Source: JACPNO01 sp963825405 (GTDB taxonomy: Bacteria > Acidobacteriota > Terriglobia > Bryobacterales > Bryobacteraceae). From it: a stretch of 64,000 bases of DNA. The DNA is taken from the NCBI GenBank assembly GCA_963825405.1, contig CAWGTB010000005.1, positions 434,001 through 498,000 on the forward strand. Direction: 5' to 3'. A model generated the notes under the pieces. That model saw nothing but the letters and a program-made list of their open reading frames with translations. It had not been told where the DNA came from and did no database searches. Positions 1-9,227 of the stretch are shown here, one piece after another (the first letter of the stretch is position 1; each line of letters begins with the position of its first letter). The position numbers and the translations under genes were made by a program.

Positions 1-375
1 TGGAATTACAAGTTCGAGGAGCTGCCGCCGAGACTGCGGTTGGTCGCGATGGTGCGAGGCGCTCAAGTGGCACTCGACCGCGTTGCCGAGCTGAAGAAAA
101 CGGGCGCGCTCAAGGACGAGGCCGCCGAAAACGAAGTGAACCGGATGGGCTACCTGCTGCTGTTCGGCGGACACGAGCAGGATGCGATCAAAGTCTTTCA
201 ACGGAACGTGCAGGACTATCCCGCGTCGTGGAACGTCTACGACAGCCTCGGCGAAGCTTACATGAAGACCGGTCAAAAGGACCTGGCGATTAAGAGCTAC
301 GAAAAGTCGCTGGAACTGAATCCGGCCAGCGACCACGGGAAAGAGATGCTGAAGAGAGCGCAGGCGATGAAGTAG
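1..375 (+). CDS. TPR-containing protein, C-terminal part (5' truncated by window edge)
   Basis: The reading frame is open from base 1, so the gene starts upstream. The visible 124 residues hold about two tetratricopeptide-type helical repeats: a glycine-rich helix start near FGGHEQDA, then a clear TPR consensus with YDSLGEAYMKTGQ and AIKSYEKSLELNP near the end. TPRs are protein-interaction scaffolds; a C-terminal TPR of this kind occurs on several secreted hydrolases and esterases in Acidobacteria, but the catalytic part is not visible and I make no call on function. The gene ends directly against the convergent minor-pilin gene with no spacer. Confidence 0.75.
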   Translation, partial: WNYKFEELPPRLRLVAMVRGAQVALDRVAELKKTGALKDEAAENEVNRMGYLLLFGGHEQDAIKVFQRNVQDYPASWNVYDSLGEAYMKTGQKDLAIKSYEKSLELNPASDHGKEMLKRAQAMK

Positions 376-819
376 TCAGTTGTAAAGGCCCAGCGGGACG
401 GACACGCTGATCGGTAAACCGGTAAAATTGCCCGCGATGAAAAACGACAGCACCGTGTACGAATAGCCCGATACCTGGATGTTAAGACGATACTGATCGG
501 TGCCGGCGCCCGGGTTGGTTACGCTTACATTAGCAGCCGTCACATTCATATAGGTTGCCGACCCGTTGGACGGCGCATCGGCCTGGTTGTAGAGCAGCAT
601 GTTGGTGATGGAGGCTGAATCCGTTGGATCGTTGACAGCGCCCCAGCGCGCTGCCGAGCGCGTCCGCTCCACCAGGGCCTGATGGACGAACAGGAACTGG
701 CCGAAATCGAACGCGCCGACAATCATGCCGAAGAACACAATGAAGGTCAAGGCTGACTCGACAATGACGCTGCCCCGGTTTTTTCGCTTCCGCCGCGACG
801 TGTTGTGAAGGCCGGTCAT
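376..819 (-). CDS. TadE-like minor pilin / pilus assembly protein (second copy)
   Basis: 147 residues. A basic N-terminus (RRKRKNRGS) leads into one hydrophobic segment starting at VIVESALTFIVFFGMIVGAF; the conserved Glu just inside the segment is the TadE-like hallmark. The rest is a small extracytoplasmic domain. TadE-family proteins are pseudopilins of the Flp/Tad system, processed by the prepilin peptidase. It is the last gene of a three-gene run, starting inside the end of the previous gene (4-nt overlap), so translation is likely coupled. It probably serves the Tad machine encoded 30 kb away (30.9-40.1 kb). Confidence 0.8.
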   Translation of the reverse strand: MTGLHNTSRRKRKNRGSVIVESALTFIVFFGMIVGAFDFGQFLFVHQALVERTRSAARWGAVNDPTDSASITNMLLYNQADAPSNGSATYMNVTAANVSVTNPGAGTDQYRLNIQVSGYSYTVLSFFIAGNFTGLPISVSVPLGLYN

Positions 820-1283
820 GCCGGCGCCCAGATTCCCTGGTACACATAAGTGGCCTGGGGCTTATTCGTAAGCGTCGTCGACGCAAAAACGGAATTGATG
901 GTGTAGCCGCTAATGGCCACGGTCATTGCGCTCGGTATGCCATTGGCAAACGTTACGGTAAGGATGACGTTATTTGCTGCCATCCCCGACAGCACCGGCG
1001 ACGCGCAGGTGTCTGAGCGTCCACACAAAACCATGTTCTGCACTGCCGCCCGAAATGCATCGGACGGAGCCGCGGTAGCCGAATCGTAGGGAACCAGTGA
1101 AGCGTACCGCGCTCCTCGCGCGACCGCGTTGGTGAGGTTGTTGTATTGCAAAAACGTGTAGCCGAACTGGAACGTCCCGGTGAACGCCGCCAGCAGCACT
1201 CCAGAGCCAAGGGCAAACTCCACCATGATGCTGCCGCGCTGTTTGCGCGTGAGCCTTAACGCTTTCCCAACCATTAGGTTCAT
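816..1283 (-). CDS. TadE-like minor pilin / pilus assembly protein (first copy)
   Basis: 155 residues with the same plan as its downstream neighbour: basic start (RLTRKQRGS), then a hydrophobic stretch with an embedded Glu (IMVEFALGSGVLLAAF) and a short periplasmic domain containing two cysteines in LCGRSDTCASP that could form a disulfide. It is a member of the TadE-like pseudopilin family. It overlaps the genes on both sides by 4 nt (ATGA-type junctions), so the three are one operon. The two TadE copies differ strongly in sequence, so this is an old duplication or a heteromeric pair as in other Tad systems. Confidence 0.8.
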   Translation of the reverse strand: MNLMVGKALRLTRKQRGSIMVEFALGSGVLLAAFTGTFQFGYTFLQYNNLTNAVARGARYASLVPYDSATAAPSDAFRAAVQNMVLCGRSDTCASPVLSGMAANNVILTVTFANGIPSAMTVAISGYTINSVFASTTLTNKPQATYVYQGIWAPA

Positions 1284-2407
1284 TGGACCAGTTTCACCCG
1301 GGACGCGCCCGTAGTGCCTCCCGCTCCCGGGTTGGTGCTGCCGACGTTATACGGCCCGGCATAGAGAGCGCAGTAGGGATCATTGCCGTTGGTGTTTTTC
1401 TTGTAATAATCGCTGGTGCCCGGACCATTGGCCAGGAGAAGGAATTGTCCATAGCCGATCACGTTGGTGTGGCTGGGGTCCAAAGGATCGACGATGGGCG
1501 CCGGCAACAGCCTGCGGCCGTTATGGATCGCGGCTAAATAGGCACTGACCGTATTGTCGGTGGTATCGGAGTCCTGGCTCACCCGTTCATCCAGATATCC
1601 AGCTTCACTCGCCTTGTTCCCGCTGGTGAGAATGGCGTTGATATTCGTGCCCACTGCCAGCGGCTGCGCCTGCGTGACATTGAGCACTTCTTGTTCGATG
1701 ACGCTGTTGGAATTGGATCCCCAGTAACCGCTAAGACTGGAGCCCCAATTCGTGACCACGGCGGTCTTCGAAGCATTCGAATCTCCCGAGCAGGGTGGGG
1801 AGACGAAGCATTTGTCCGGATTGGCGGGCCCACAGCCTGTGCGCGAGCCGTTGTACTGCGGCCATTGAATATCGTAGGAATTGCCGACGACCAGGCCGAA
1901 GTTTGGGCCGATTGTATTGGTGCTGACTCCCGTGTACGGAGACAGGCCTTGCGGGAACGAAGTGATGGCGATTTGCGCCGCGGTGCCGCTCGAAACCACA
2001 TTCTGCGTAGTCTGGGCCACCATTACGGAAAGAAAGTACAATTGCAGCGGCACCGTAGCGGTTACTCGTACATAGGTGTAACCGTCGGCTGGATTCGGAT
2101 TGGCGCTCCAGGGACCCGCCAGAGCCGTCGCAAACGTGATGGTGGGATTACTGATGCTGGTAGTGTTCAGATTCCATGTGTTGGTCGAATTGGCCACGGC
2201 GGTTTGGGCGTTGGTGATGCCGGTGGTGGTGCCATCCAGTGCCAGCGCCCCAGCCAGCGCCGCGGCATCGCAGTAGGTTTGGGTCTCGTTCTTGGCGATA
2301 AACATTCGGCCAATATCGACAGCCATGCCCAGTACGCCAATAAGCGCTACAGCGGCAATCGCCATGGTGATGAGTACGAACCCGCGCTCTTGGGATTTTT
2401 GATGCAT
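1280..2407 (-). CDS. TadG-like pilus assembly protein
   Basis: 375 residues. The N-terminus has the Tad_N pattern: RGFVLITMAIAAVALIG followed by GMAVDIGRMF and a conserved Asp/Ala-rich stretch (CDAAALAGALAL). In TadG/TadE-like proteins this segment anchors a large exported domain. The remainder is Ser/Thr/Asn-rich, as expected outside the cytoplasm. A strong Shine-Dalgarno, GGGAGGGAG, sits 3-4 nt before the ATG, and the gene leads the three-gene minor-pilin operon. There is no von Willebrand domain call I can defend. Family membership is sound; the exact role (minor pilin or tip/anchor) is inferred. Confidence 0.75.
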   Translation of the reverse strand: MHQKSQERGFVLITMAIAAVALIGVLGMAVDIGRMFIAKNETQTYCDAAALAGALALDGTTTGITNAQTAVANSTNTWNLNTTSISNPTITFATALAGPWSANPNPADGYTYVRVTATVPLQLYFLSVMVAQTTQNVVSSGTAAQIAITSFPQGLSPYTGVSTNTIGPNFGLVVGNSYDIQWPQYNGSRTGCGPANPDKCFVSPPCSGDSNASKTAVVTNWGSSLSGYWGSNSNSVIEQEVLNVTQAQPLAVGTNINAILTSGNKASEAGYLDERVSQDSDTTDNTVSAYLAAIHNGRRLLPAPIVDPLDPSHTNVIGYGQFLLLANGPGTSDYYKKNTNGNDPYCALYAGPYNVGSTNPGAGGTTGASRVKLVQ

Positions 2408-2500
2408 GTCTCCCTCCCCTGTTCAGATCGGAACGAAGCACAACCCTGCAGGCTCTAATCCATAGAAGCACGGTATCTTTACAAACAGAGTGAGGCAGAT

Positions 2501-2532
2501 CGTCTAAAACGCTAAGAAAAGGCACTTAGACG
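2501..2532. other. Inverted repeat in the tadG-mtnA intergenic region
   Basis: A 7-bp inverted repeat, CGTCTAA and TTAGACG, is separated by 18 nt. It lies downstream of the mtnA stop and about 95 nt upstream of the tadG-like start, both on the minus strand. It could be a weak terminator hairpin for the mtnA operon (there is no good T-run) or an operator for the minor-pilin operon. Apart from this, the 152-base gap (2408-2559) holds only the strong tadG ribosome binding site and AT-richer sequence where a promoter could sit. Confidence 0.3.
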
Positions 2533-2559
2533 GCGGGGGGGATAAAACACTATGTGGCG

Positions 2560-3601
2560 TTAGGCCGCGGGTAACATGCCGGCCAGTTTCCGCAGCGATT
2601 CCGCAAAGGGCGCACGTGCCACACCGTGCTCGGTGATGATGGCGGTTACGTAGCGGTTGGGCGTGACATCGAAGGCCGGATTCTGGACTACTGTTCCGTC
2701 CGGCGCCACGGGTACGCCGAAAACGTGCGTCACTTCCGACGCTGCGCGCTGCTCGATAGGAATCTGATCGCCGCTTGCGAGCGTCAAATCCAGCGTTGAA
2801 ATCGGCGCGGCCACGTAGAACGGAATTTGATTTTCCTTGGCCAGCACGGCCACCGAGTACGTGCCGATTTTGTTGGCGACGTCGCCATTGGCGGCGATGC
2901 GGTCCGCGCCCACCACCACGCAGCCGATGCGCCCCTGCCGCAGAAAATGCCCCGCCATGTTGTCGGTAATCAGCGTGGCGGCGATTCCGTCCTGCTGTAG
3001 CTCCCAGACCGTCAGGCGCGAGCCTTGCAGAAACGGCCGTGTCTCATCGGCGAACACATCGATCTTTTTGCCGGCGGCGACGGCGGCGCGAATCACTCCG
3101 AGCGCGGTGCCGTAACCGGCCGTGGCCAGCGCCCCGGCATTGCAATGCGTGAGCACGGTCTTGCCATCCGGCACCAGCACGGCGCCGTGCTGGCCGATGG
3201 CCATATTGATTGCGATATCTTCCAGGCGAATTTTCTGCGCTTCCTCGATCAGGCGCTGGCGCAGCTCGGCGATCGCTAGGCCCCTGTGCGCCGCAGTAGA
3301 ATTTCTTCATGCGATCGATGGCCCAGAAAAGATTCACCGCCGTGGGACGCGTGGCCGCCAGCGTGTCGCAAATCTCACTGAACTTGGCGTCCAGATTTTC
3401 CGGCGCCGACTGCATCACGCCCAGCGCAACGCCCATGGCCGCAGCCACGCCGATGGCGGGAGCGCCGCGAATCACCATCGAGCGAATGGCCTCCGCGACC
3501 TCTTCATAGGTGCGGCAGGTGACGTAGGTTTCCTCGCGCGGCAGACGCGTCTGGTCGATCATGACCACGCCGGCGTCGGTCCATTGAATGGTTTCTACCA
3601 T
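2560..3601 (-). CDS. mtnA: S-methyl-5-thioribose-1-phosphate isomerase, frame broken once
   Basis: It isomerises 5-methylthioribose-1-phosphate to the ribulose form in methionine salvage. The N-terminal half (3601 to about 3285) carries the RGAPAIGVAAAMG motif. The C-terminal half carries HCNAGALAT with the catalytic Cys and GADRIAANGDVANKIGTY with the catalytic Asp. The halves lie in two frames; removing one base from the C-run at 3281-3284 restores a continuous protein of normal length (about 345 residues). It starts inside the end of the CAAX protease gene (7-nt overlap). No other methionine-salvage gene is visible. Function is certain if the break is a sequencing error. Confidence 0.9.
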
Positions 3602-4354
3602 GCGGTGGGAATCTTATTGCCCTGCGCCAGCAGCGCGGCGAAAAACAGGAAATTGTAAGAAGCGTGCATGACGGCCGATGCTTTGGTGGATCCCGAAATC
3701 TGCCGCATCCAGCCGAACGCGATACCGGCCAGCGTGATGAGCAGCGCGTGCCGCCAGCTCCATGCGTACTGCGCCAGATGCAGCAGTCCGAACGGCACCG
3801 ATGCCAGCAGAATTCCGCCCACCGGGCCGAGCGACTTCACCAGCAGCGGCTGCAGAAATCCGCGAAACGCCAGTTCTTCGCACACCGGTCCCAGCGTGGT
3901 GGCAAAAATCGCCAGCAGCAGCACTGACGTGCGATCGGTCAACATTTCCTTCATCGGATTGGCTACATCCGGCGTCTCGCAGCAGCGCGCCGATCGACGC
4001 CACGGCGATGGCCAGCAGGAATCCCAGTATCACTTCGCGGGCCACGCTGATGCGCGTCGGCGTCCAGCGCAGCGATTGCCAGAAGGGCCGTCCGTAATGC
4101 ATCTTGAGCAGAAAATACAACGCTAGAAACAGAAAGCCATACCCTAGAAATTGCGCCGGAATTACTTCCAGCGCCTTGCTGTGAACGTGCAGGTGCAGCA
4201 GCCAGACGATCCCGCGCACGGTCACTCCGCCCATTACGATGCAGGGGAAAGCAAAGGCGAAAAAGAACGCTACGTCGGCGAACTTCCAGAAGGGATAGTT
4301 CTCCGCCGGTGGTGGTTCGACGGCAAGCGGCGTCGTGTTGATCTCAGGCTCCAT
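3595..4354 (-). CDS. CAAX-type intramembrane protease (CPBP/ABI family), frame broken once
   Basis: About 252 residues with several membrane segments. All family motifs are present: EELAFRG (the EExxxR motif), FGLLHLAQ (FxxxH) and HASYN (HxxxN), which together form the glutamate/histidine active site in the membrane. The N-terminal half and the motif-bearing half are in different frames; a one-base insertion at about 3976-3990 explains this, since reading ALL-ETPDVANPMKE restores the join. The ATG at 4354 is preferred over an upstream TTG and overlaps the preceding gene by 11 nt. Bacterial members act in peptide processing or immunity to self-made peptides; the substrate here is unknown. Confidence 0.85.
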
Positions 4355-5306
4355 CGCTCTCAATCAGGACCGCGGCCAGCAGCGGCAGCATCAGTTCATG
4401 ATGCCCCGTGATGGCGATACCCGCGCCGCCCGCCGACGCGTGAGGGCGCTCGACGACATTCATGCGCGGACGGTAGTGCTGCAGAAAATCCATATTCACG
4501 GTGGTGAATTGCTCGAGCGGGTGGCCCAGGTTCCGTACCGCGGAAACAGCTTTCAGGAAAACTTCGGGTAGCACTACTGCCGAGCCGACGTTCAAATAAA
4601 CGCCGCCCTGGTGCATTCCCGCGACCAGCGAGCAGAACAGACGGAAATCGCGATGAGTGCCGCGGCCCAGCGCGCCTGGATCGACGGCGGGATGCAAGTG
4701 CGGCGTGTCCGTGCCCACCGCGACGTGCACCGTCACCGGAACCGATGCGCGATACGCGGCCAGCAGCAAGCTCGAACTCGCGAATGTTGGATCGGCAATA
4801 GTTTCCAAGCACCGGCCAAGTGCTTCGCCCATGCCGAGCGAATCGCGATCGCCCGCGATGATGGCTTCGTTGGTCTCGCGCCCGGTTTCTTCGGCAGCGC
4901 CGAAGCGGCCATCGGGCAGCACGGCTTCCACATCTTCGCTGGTCGCTCCCGCGAGTGCAATTTCGAAATCGTGAATTGACGCCGCTCCGTTCATGGCAAA
5001 TCCGGTGGCGTAGCCGCGGCGCATCAAGTCGGCCAGCACCGGTGCCAGGCCGCACTTGATGACGTGCCCGCCTAAACCCCATAGTATGGGTTTGCGCGCG
5101 GCGCGCGCTTCTTGCAGAGCGATGGCCACCGATCGAAATGAATCCGCCGCCAGCAGCTTAGGCAGTGAATCCAGCCAGCCGCGCACGCCCGCGCCCTTGG
5201 CATAGGGAGCGGCGAAATCCGCCACCTTCACCTTGCCCCCGCGCGCCTTGAGGGGAACGGTTTTCAACTTCGCCAGATCGATGGGGCGGGCGCTATATTT
5301 GCTCAC
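4344..5306 (-). CDS. Conserved protein of an unnamed family with a nucleotide-fold look
   Basis: About 320 residues. The start is a GTG overlapping the uvrA stop (GTGA junction); a longer open frame upstream is only a shadow inside uvrA. Visible features are a glycine-rich strand-turn (LWGLGGHVIKCGLAP), NGAASIHDFEIALAG with TSEDVEAVLPDG, TVHVAVGTDTPHLHP, and a conserved end (NMDFLQHYRPRMNVVERP, GITGHHELM-like). I recognise this as a recurring family in deep-branching bacteria that usually carries no function. A Rossmann-like fold, perhaps distantly like deoxyhypusine synthase, is my guess only. It is translationally coupled to uvrA and to the CAAX protease gene. Confidence 0.7.
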   Translation of the reverse strand: MSKYSARPIDLAKLKTVPLKARGGKVKVADFAAPYAKGAGVRGWLDSLPKLLAADSFRSVAIALQEARAARKPILWGLGGHVIKCGLAPVLADLMRRGYATGFAMNGAASIHDFEIALAGATSEDVEAVLPDGRFGAAEETGRETNEAIIAGDRDSLGMGEALGRCLETIADPTFASSSLLLAAYRASVPVTVHVAVGTDTPHLHPAVDPGALGRGTHRDFRLFCSLVAGMHQGGVYLNVGSAVVLPEVFLKAVSAVRNLGHPLEQFTTVNMDFLQHYRPRMNVVERPHASAGGAGIAITGHHELMLPLLAAVLIESDGA

Positions 5307-8065
5307 GCTGCCTGCCCGCTGCCCAACACTTTGCGAAGCGCTTGCGCCGTGTAGCTTTTCTTCGACCGCACGATCTCTTCGGGCGTCCCTTCGGCAACCA
5401 CGCGCCCGCCATGTTCGCCGCCATCGGGGCCTAGGTCGACAATCCAATCCGCAGTTTTGATGACGTCCAGATTGTGCTCGATGACGACCACCGTGTTTCC
5501 CAAATCCACCAGGCGCTCGAGCACGGCCAGCAGCTTGCGGACATCGTCGAAATGCAATCCGGTGGTGGGCTCGTCGAGCACATAAAAAGTGCGCCCGGTC
5601 TGCCGCTTGCTTAATTCGCGCGCGAGTTTGATGCGTTGGGCTTCGCCGCCGGAAAGTGTGGTGGAAGATTGGCCCAGGTGAATGTAGCCCAGCCCGACGT
5701 CCAGCAGCGTTTGCAGCTTGGCGCGAATCTGCGGATAATTTTCCAGCACCGGCAGCGCTTCTTCCACGGTGGCATCCAGCAGGTCGGCGATGGAATAGTT
5801 TTTGTATTTCACCTGCAACGTTTCGTGATTGTAACGCCGCCCGCGGCACAAATCGCAGGTGACGTACACGTCGGGCAGAAAATTCATTTCGATGCGCTTG
5901 AGCCCGTCGCCCTGGCATCCTTCACAGCGGCCGCCCTTGACGTTGAAGCTGAACCGCCCCGGCTTGTAGCCGCGCTCTCGTGACTCAGGAAGCATCGCAA
6001 ACAGATCGCGAATCGGCGTAAACAGGCCGGTATACGTGGCAGGATTGGAGCGCGGTGTGCGGCCAATGGGCGATTGATCGATGCGGACGACCTTATCGAT
6101 ATACTCCAGGCCCGTAACTTTGCGGTGCGCTCCGGGCTCATCGCGCGAGCCGTAAATCTCGCGCGCCAGTACGCGATACAAGATTTCGTTGATCAGAGTC
6201 GACTTGCCGCTTCCCGAAACGCCGGTCACCACCGTAAGCGTTCCCAGCGGAATTTTGACGTCGATATTTTTCAGGTTATGCTCGGTCGCGCCCGTCACCG
6301 AAAGCTGGCGGCCGTTGTGGCGGCGCCGGACCAGCGGCGTCGGTATTCGCAGAGCCCCCGAAAGATATTGCCCGGTGAGCGAATCAGGATTGGCCGCGAT
6401 GCCGGCGGGCGTGCCGCTCGCAACCAGTTCGCCGCCCAGCCGTCCCGCGCCCGGCCCCAGATCGATCACGTAATCGGCGCGCTCAATGGTTTCGGCGTCA
6501 TGCTCCACCACCACCACCGTGTTTCCCATGTCGCGCAAACGGGTCAGTGTTTCGAGGAGCTTGTCGTTATCGCGATGATGCAGGCCGATGGAAGGCTCAT
6601 CCAGCACGTACAGCACGCCGCGCAGGCGGGACCCGATCTGCGTGGCCAGGCGAATGCGCTGCGATTCCCCGCCGGAAAGCGTGGCGGCCGAGCGCTCCAG
6701 GCTCAAATAATCCAGGCCCACGTTGGAGAGAAACTCCAGGCGCCGCCGGATTTCGTCCAGAACGCGCGCAGCGATTTGTGATTCGCGCTCCGTCAAGCGC
6801 CAGGCGCGCACCGCGGTCACCGAGCGTGCAATCGGCATAGCAGTGAGTTCCGCGATGGACATGCCCTTCACGCGCACCGCCAGGCTGGCCGGACGCAGCC
6901 GCTTGCCGTGACAAGCCTCGCAGACAATCGGCGACATGTAATCGGTAAGCCACTCGCGATATTCGTCGGAGGAGCTATCGAAACTGCGCTGCAGAATACT
7001 CAGGATGCCAGCGAATCCGTTGCCGCCCTCGATCAGCAGCTTCTGCGTTTTCTTGGGAAATTTCTCGAACGGCGTGGACAGCTTGATCTTGAAAAGCTTG
7101 GCGGCCTCATCCAGCGAATGACTCATGAATGAGGAGCCGGCGCCTGGCCCCAGGCCGCCTTCGAGCAGCGGCTTCGAAGAATCCACGATCACCTTGCCGG
7201 GATCGAACGCCCACCGGTTGCCCAGCCCGGCGCAGGTTTCGCACGCGCCATACGGGCTGTTGAACGAGAAGGAGCGCGGCTCGAGCACCGGCACGCTGGT
7301 GCCGCATTCCATGCACGCCAGTTTTTGCGAATAGAGCCGCTCATCGCCATTTACCACCACGATGAGGACCAGGCCATTGGCCAATTTCGTGGCGGTTTCG
7401 ATGGACGCTTCCAGGCGCTTTTCGATTCCCGGCCGGACTAGCAGGCGATCGACAACCACTTCGACGGTGTGATTCTTGCGCCGGTCGAGCGGGATATCTT
7501 CGTCCAGTGAACGCAGCACACCGTCAATGCGCGCGCGCACAAAACCTTGCCGAGCCAGCTTTTCCAGGTCTTTCTTGAACTCGCCCTTGCGGCCGCGAAC
7601 CACAGGCGCGAGCACCATAATGCGGTCTTCAGGTTTCAGCGCCAGCACATGCTGCAGGATTTGCTCCGTACTCTGGCGGGAAATTTCGCTGCCGCAAACT
7701 GGACAGTGCGGAATGCCAATTGAAGAATAGAGCAGGCGCAAGTAATCGTATATTTCCGTGATGGTGCCGACGGTCGAGCGCGGGCTGCGGCTGGTGGTTT
7801 TCTGCTCGATCGAAATCGCCGGGCTCAAGCCTTCAATGGAATCGACTTCGGGCCGCTCCATCTGATCCAGAAACTGGCGCGCATAAGTGGAAAGCGTTTC
7901 CACATAACGGCGCTGGCCCTCGGCGTAGATGGTGTCAAACGCCAGCGAGGATTTTCCGGAACCGCTCAAACCGGTGATGACCGTAAGCTTGTTGCGCGGA
8001 ATCTCGACGTCGATGTTCTTGAGATTGTGCTGGCGCGCGCCATGCACCGTGATCCGGTCCAGCAT
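5303..8065 (-). CDS. uvrA: Excinuclease ABC subunit A
   Basis: 920 residues, close to the usual 940. UvrA is the damage-recognition ATPase of nucleotide excision repair and works with UvrB and UvrC. It has the twin ABC layout: Walker A GLSGSGKSS near residue 33 with signature LSGGESQRIRLA, and Walker A GVSGSGKST in the second half with signature LSGGEAQRIKLA. Both zinc modules are there: CMECG...GACETC in the first half and CEGCQGDG...CDLCRG in the second. The frame is intact. It leads a coupled four-gene run (uvrA, unnamed family, CAAX protease, mtnA). No LexA-type box could be identified upstream. Confidence 0.97.
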   Translation of the reverse strand: MLDRITVHGARQHNLKNIDVEIPRNKLTVITGLSGSGKSSLAFDTIYAEGQRRYVETLSTYARQFLDQMERPEVDSIEGLSPAISIEQKTTSRSPRSTVGTITEIYDYLRLLYSSIGIPHCPVCGSEISRQSTEQILQHVLALKPEDRIMVLAPVVRGRKGEFKKDLEKLARQGFVRARIDGVLRSLDEDIPLDRRKNHTVEVVVDRLLVRPGIEKRLEASIETATKLANGLVLIVVVNGDERLYSQKLACMECGTSVPVLEPRSFSFNSPYGACETCAGLGNRWAFDPGKVIVDSSKPLLEGGLGPGAGSSFMSHSLDEAAKLFKIKLSTPFEKFPKKTQKLLIEGGNGFAGILSILQRSFDSSSDEYREWLTDYMSPIVCEACHGKRLRPASLAVRVKGMSIAELTAMPIARSVTAVRAWRLTERESQIAARVLDEIRRRLEFLSNVGLDYLSLERSAATLSGGESQRIRLATQIGSRLRGVLYVLDEPSIGLHHRDNDKLLETLTRLRDMGNTVVVVEHDAETIERADYVIDLGPGAGRLGGELVASGTPAGIAANPDSLTGQYLSGALRIPTPLVRRRHNGRQLSVTGATEHNLKNIDVKIPLGTLTVVTGVSGSGKSTLINEILYRVLAREIYGSRDEPGAHRKVTGLEYIDKVVRIDQSPIGRTPRSNPATYTGLFTPIRDLFAMLPESRERGYKPGRFSFNVKGGRCEGCQGDGLKRIEMNFLPDVYVTCDLCRGRRYNHETLQVKYKNYSIADLLDATVEEALPVLENYPQIRAKLQTLLDVGLGYIHLGQSSTTLSGGEAQRIKLARELSKRQTGRTFYVLDEPTTGLHFDDVRKLLAVLERLVDLGNTVVVIEHNLDVIKTADWIVDLGPDGGEHGGRVVAEGTPEEIVRSKKSYTAQALRKVLGSGQAA

Positions 8066-8119
8066 AGTATTTTTGGGGAAGCTTCTTTTATTGTGGCTGA
8101 GGGAGTGGCAGTTGGCAAT

Positions 8120-8314
8120 CTAGCTGGCGCGAGGAAGCACTTCGCGGCGGATTCGCACGGCAGCTTTATCGCGGGCGACGTCTAATTCGTAATTCTGCTG
8201 CAAGCCCAGCCACAACTCCGCCGAGGTGCCGAAATAGCGCGCCAGCCGCAGGGCCATGAGCGCGGTGGTGCCGCGCTTGCGGTTTAGGATGCCGGACACA
8301 TGGTTCGGCGGCAC
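8120..8314 (-). pseudogene. Truncated HigA/VapI-type antitoxin fragment
   Basis: 64 residues starting at GTG. The sequence PPNHVSGILNRKRGTTALMALRLARYFGTSAELWLGLQ is the second half of the HigA/VapI helix-turn-helix, with the usual tail (NYELDVARD). The normal N-terminal half (helix 1-2, about 30 residues) is missing: the same frame meets a TAG a few codons upstream, next to the end of the SDR gene. There is no HigB toxin gene on either side. Either a remnant of a lost toxin-antitoxin pair, or a very short DNA-binding protein; I favour remnant. Confidence 0.65.
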
Positions 8315-8347
8315 GAGCTTGATCTTTCGTTCAGGCTATAGCTTAAC

Positions 8348-9120
8348 TTATCGGTCGTACGGCCAGTTTGGACGGCTGAACAATCCGCCGTCCACCCAAA
8401 TCGTCTGCCCCGTGATGAACGACGCCGCATCGCCGGCCAGAAACGCCACCGCGCGCGCCACATCGGCAGGCACGCCCACTCGTCCGAGCGGCGTCAGCTT
8501 GGACCACGTGCCCGCGTAATCGCCTGCCTCATTCTTGGTGCGCTCGATTTCGACGGCTCCGGGAGCGACGCAATTCACTGTGATCCCGTACTGACCAAGC
8601 TCGACGGCCGCGACCTTGGTGAACATCTCGATGCCGCCTTTGCTCGCGGTGTAATCCACCAGATTGGGAAACGCAATCTTGTTGCAGCCCGAGCCGATGT
8701 TGACGATGCGCCCGCCGCCGTGCTCTTTCATGCGCCGCGCTGCACGCTGCGTACAGAGAAACGTGCCTTTCAGATTGGTGGCGAGCGTGCGGTCCCATTC
8801 GGCTTCTTCGAGGTCGAGGAGCGGCTTCCAGGTCTGCACGCCGGCGTTGTTCACCAGAATATCCAGGCGTCCGAATTGTTCACTGAGCGCCGCGAACATG
8901 CGGTCGACATCGGCCGCGATGCCGACGTTGCCGCGCACCGCGAACGCACGGCCATGCATCGCGGCAATCTCCGCAACCGTCGGTCCGCGCCGCCTTCGTC
9001 CGAATGATAATTGATGGCCACCGCACACCCCTGCCGGGCGAGCTCGAGCGCGATTCCTTTGCCAATGCCCTTGCTTGCTCCCGTGACCAGGGCGGTCTTC
9101 GATTCCAGGGGTAGAGACAC
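8348..9120 (-). CDS. Short-chain dehydrogenase/reductase (SDR), frame broken once
   Basis: A classical SDR of about 256 residues. The GTG start gives an N-terminal TGASKGIGKGIA (TGxxxGxG cofactor site), then NNAG, an active-site Ser region (NIGSGCN), YTASK (YxxxK) and a C-terminal GQTIWVDGG. It is likely an NAD(P)-dependent oxidoreductase of the 3-oxoacyl-reductase/sugar-dehydrogenase type; the substrate cannot be read from sequence. The N-terminal 45 residues and the rest are in different frames, fitting loss of one base at about 8978-8990. The gene is divergent from the GH44 gene across a 107-nt gap where promoters for both could lie. Confidence 0.88.
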
Positions 9121-9227
9121 GCCCGATTCTAGCGCCGGATGTTAACCAACGACAAGATTTTCCTTTTTTTCGAAAACCGTTAGATTTAGCGTTACGGCAA
9201 AAATCCGTTGACATTGGGAAGGGACCG

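Noticed and set aside
2560..3601. Programmed frameshift in mtnA
   Set aside because: No slippery heptamer with a downstream structure was evident and mtnA is not known to use frameshifting; similar breaks occur in many genes here, so a consensus error is simpler.
9208..9213. TTGACA just before the GH44 start as a -35 box
   Set aside because: Only 14 nt lie between it and the ATG, which leaves no room for a -10 element and transcription start.
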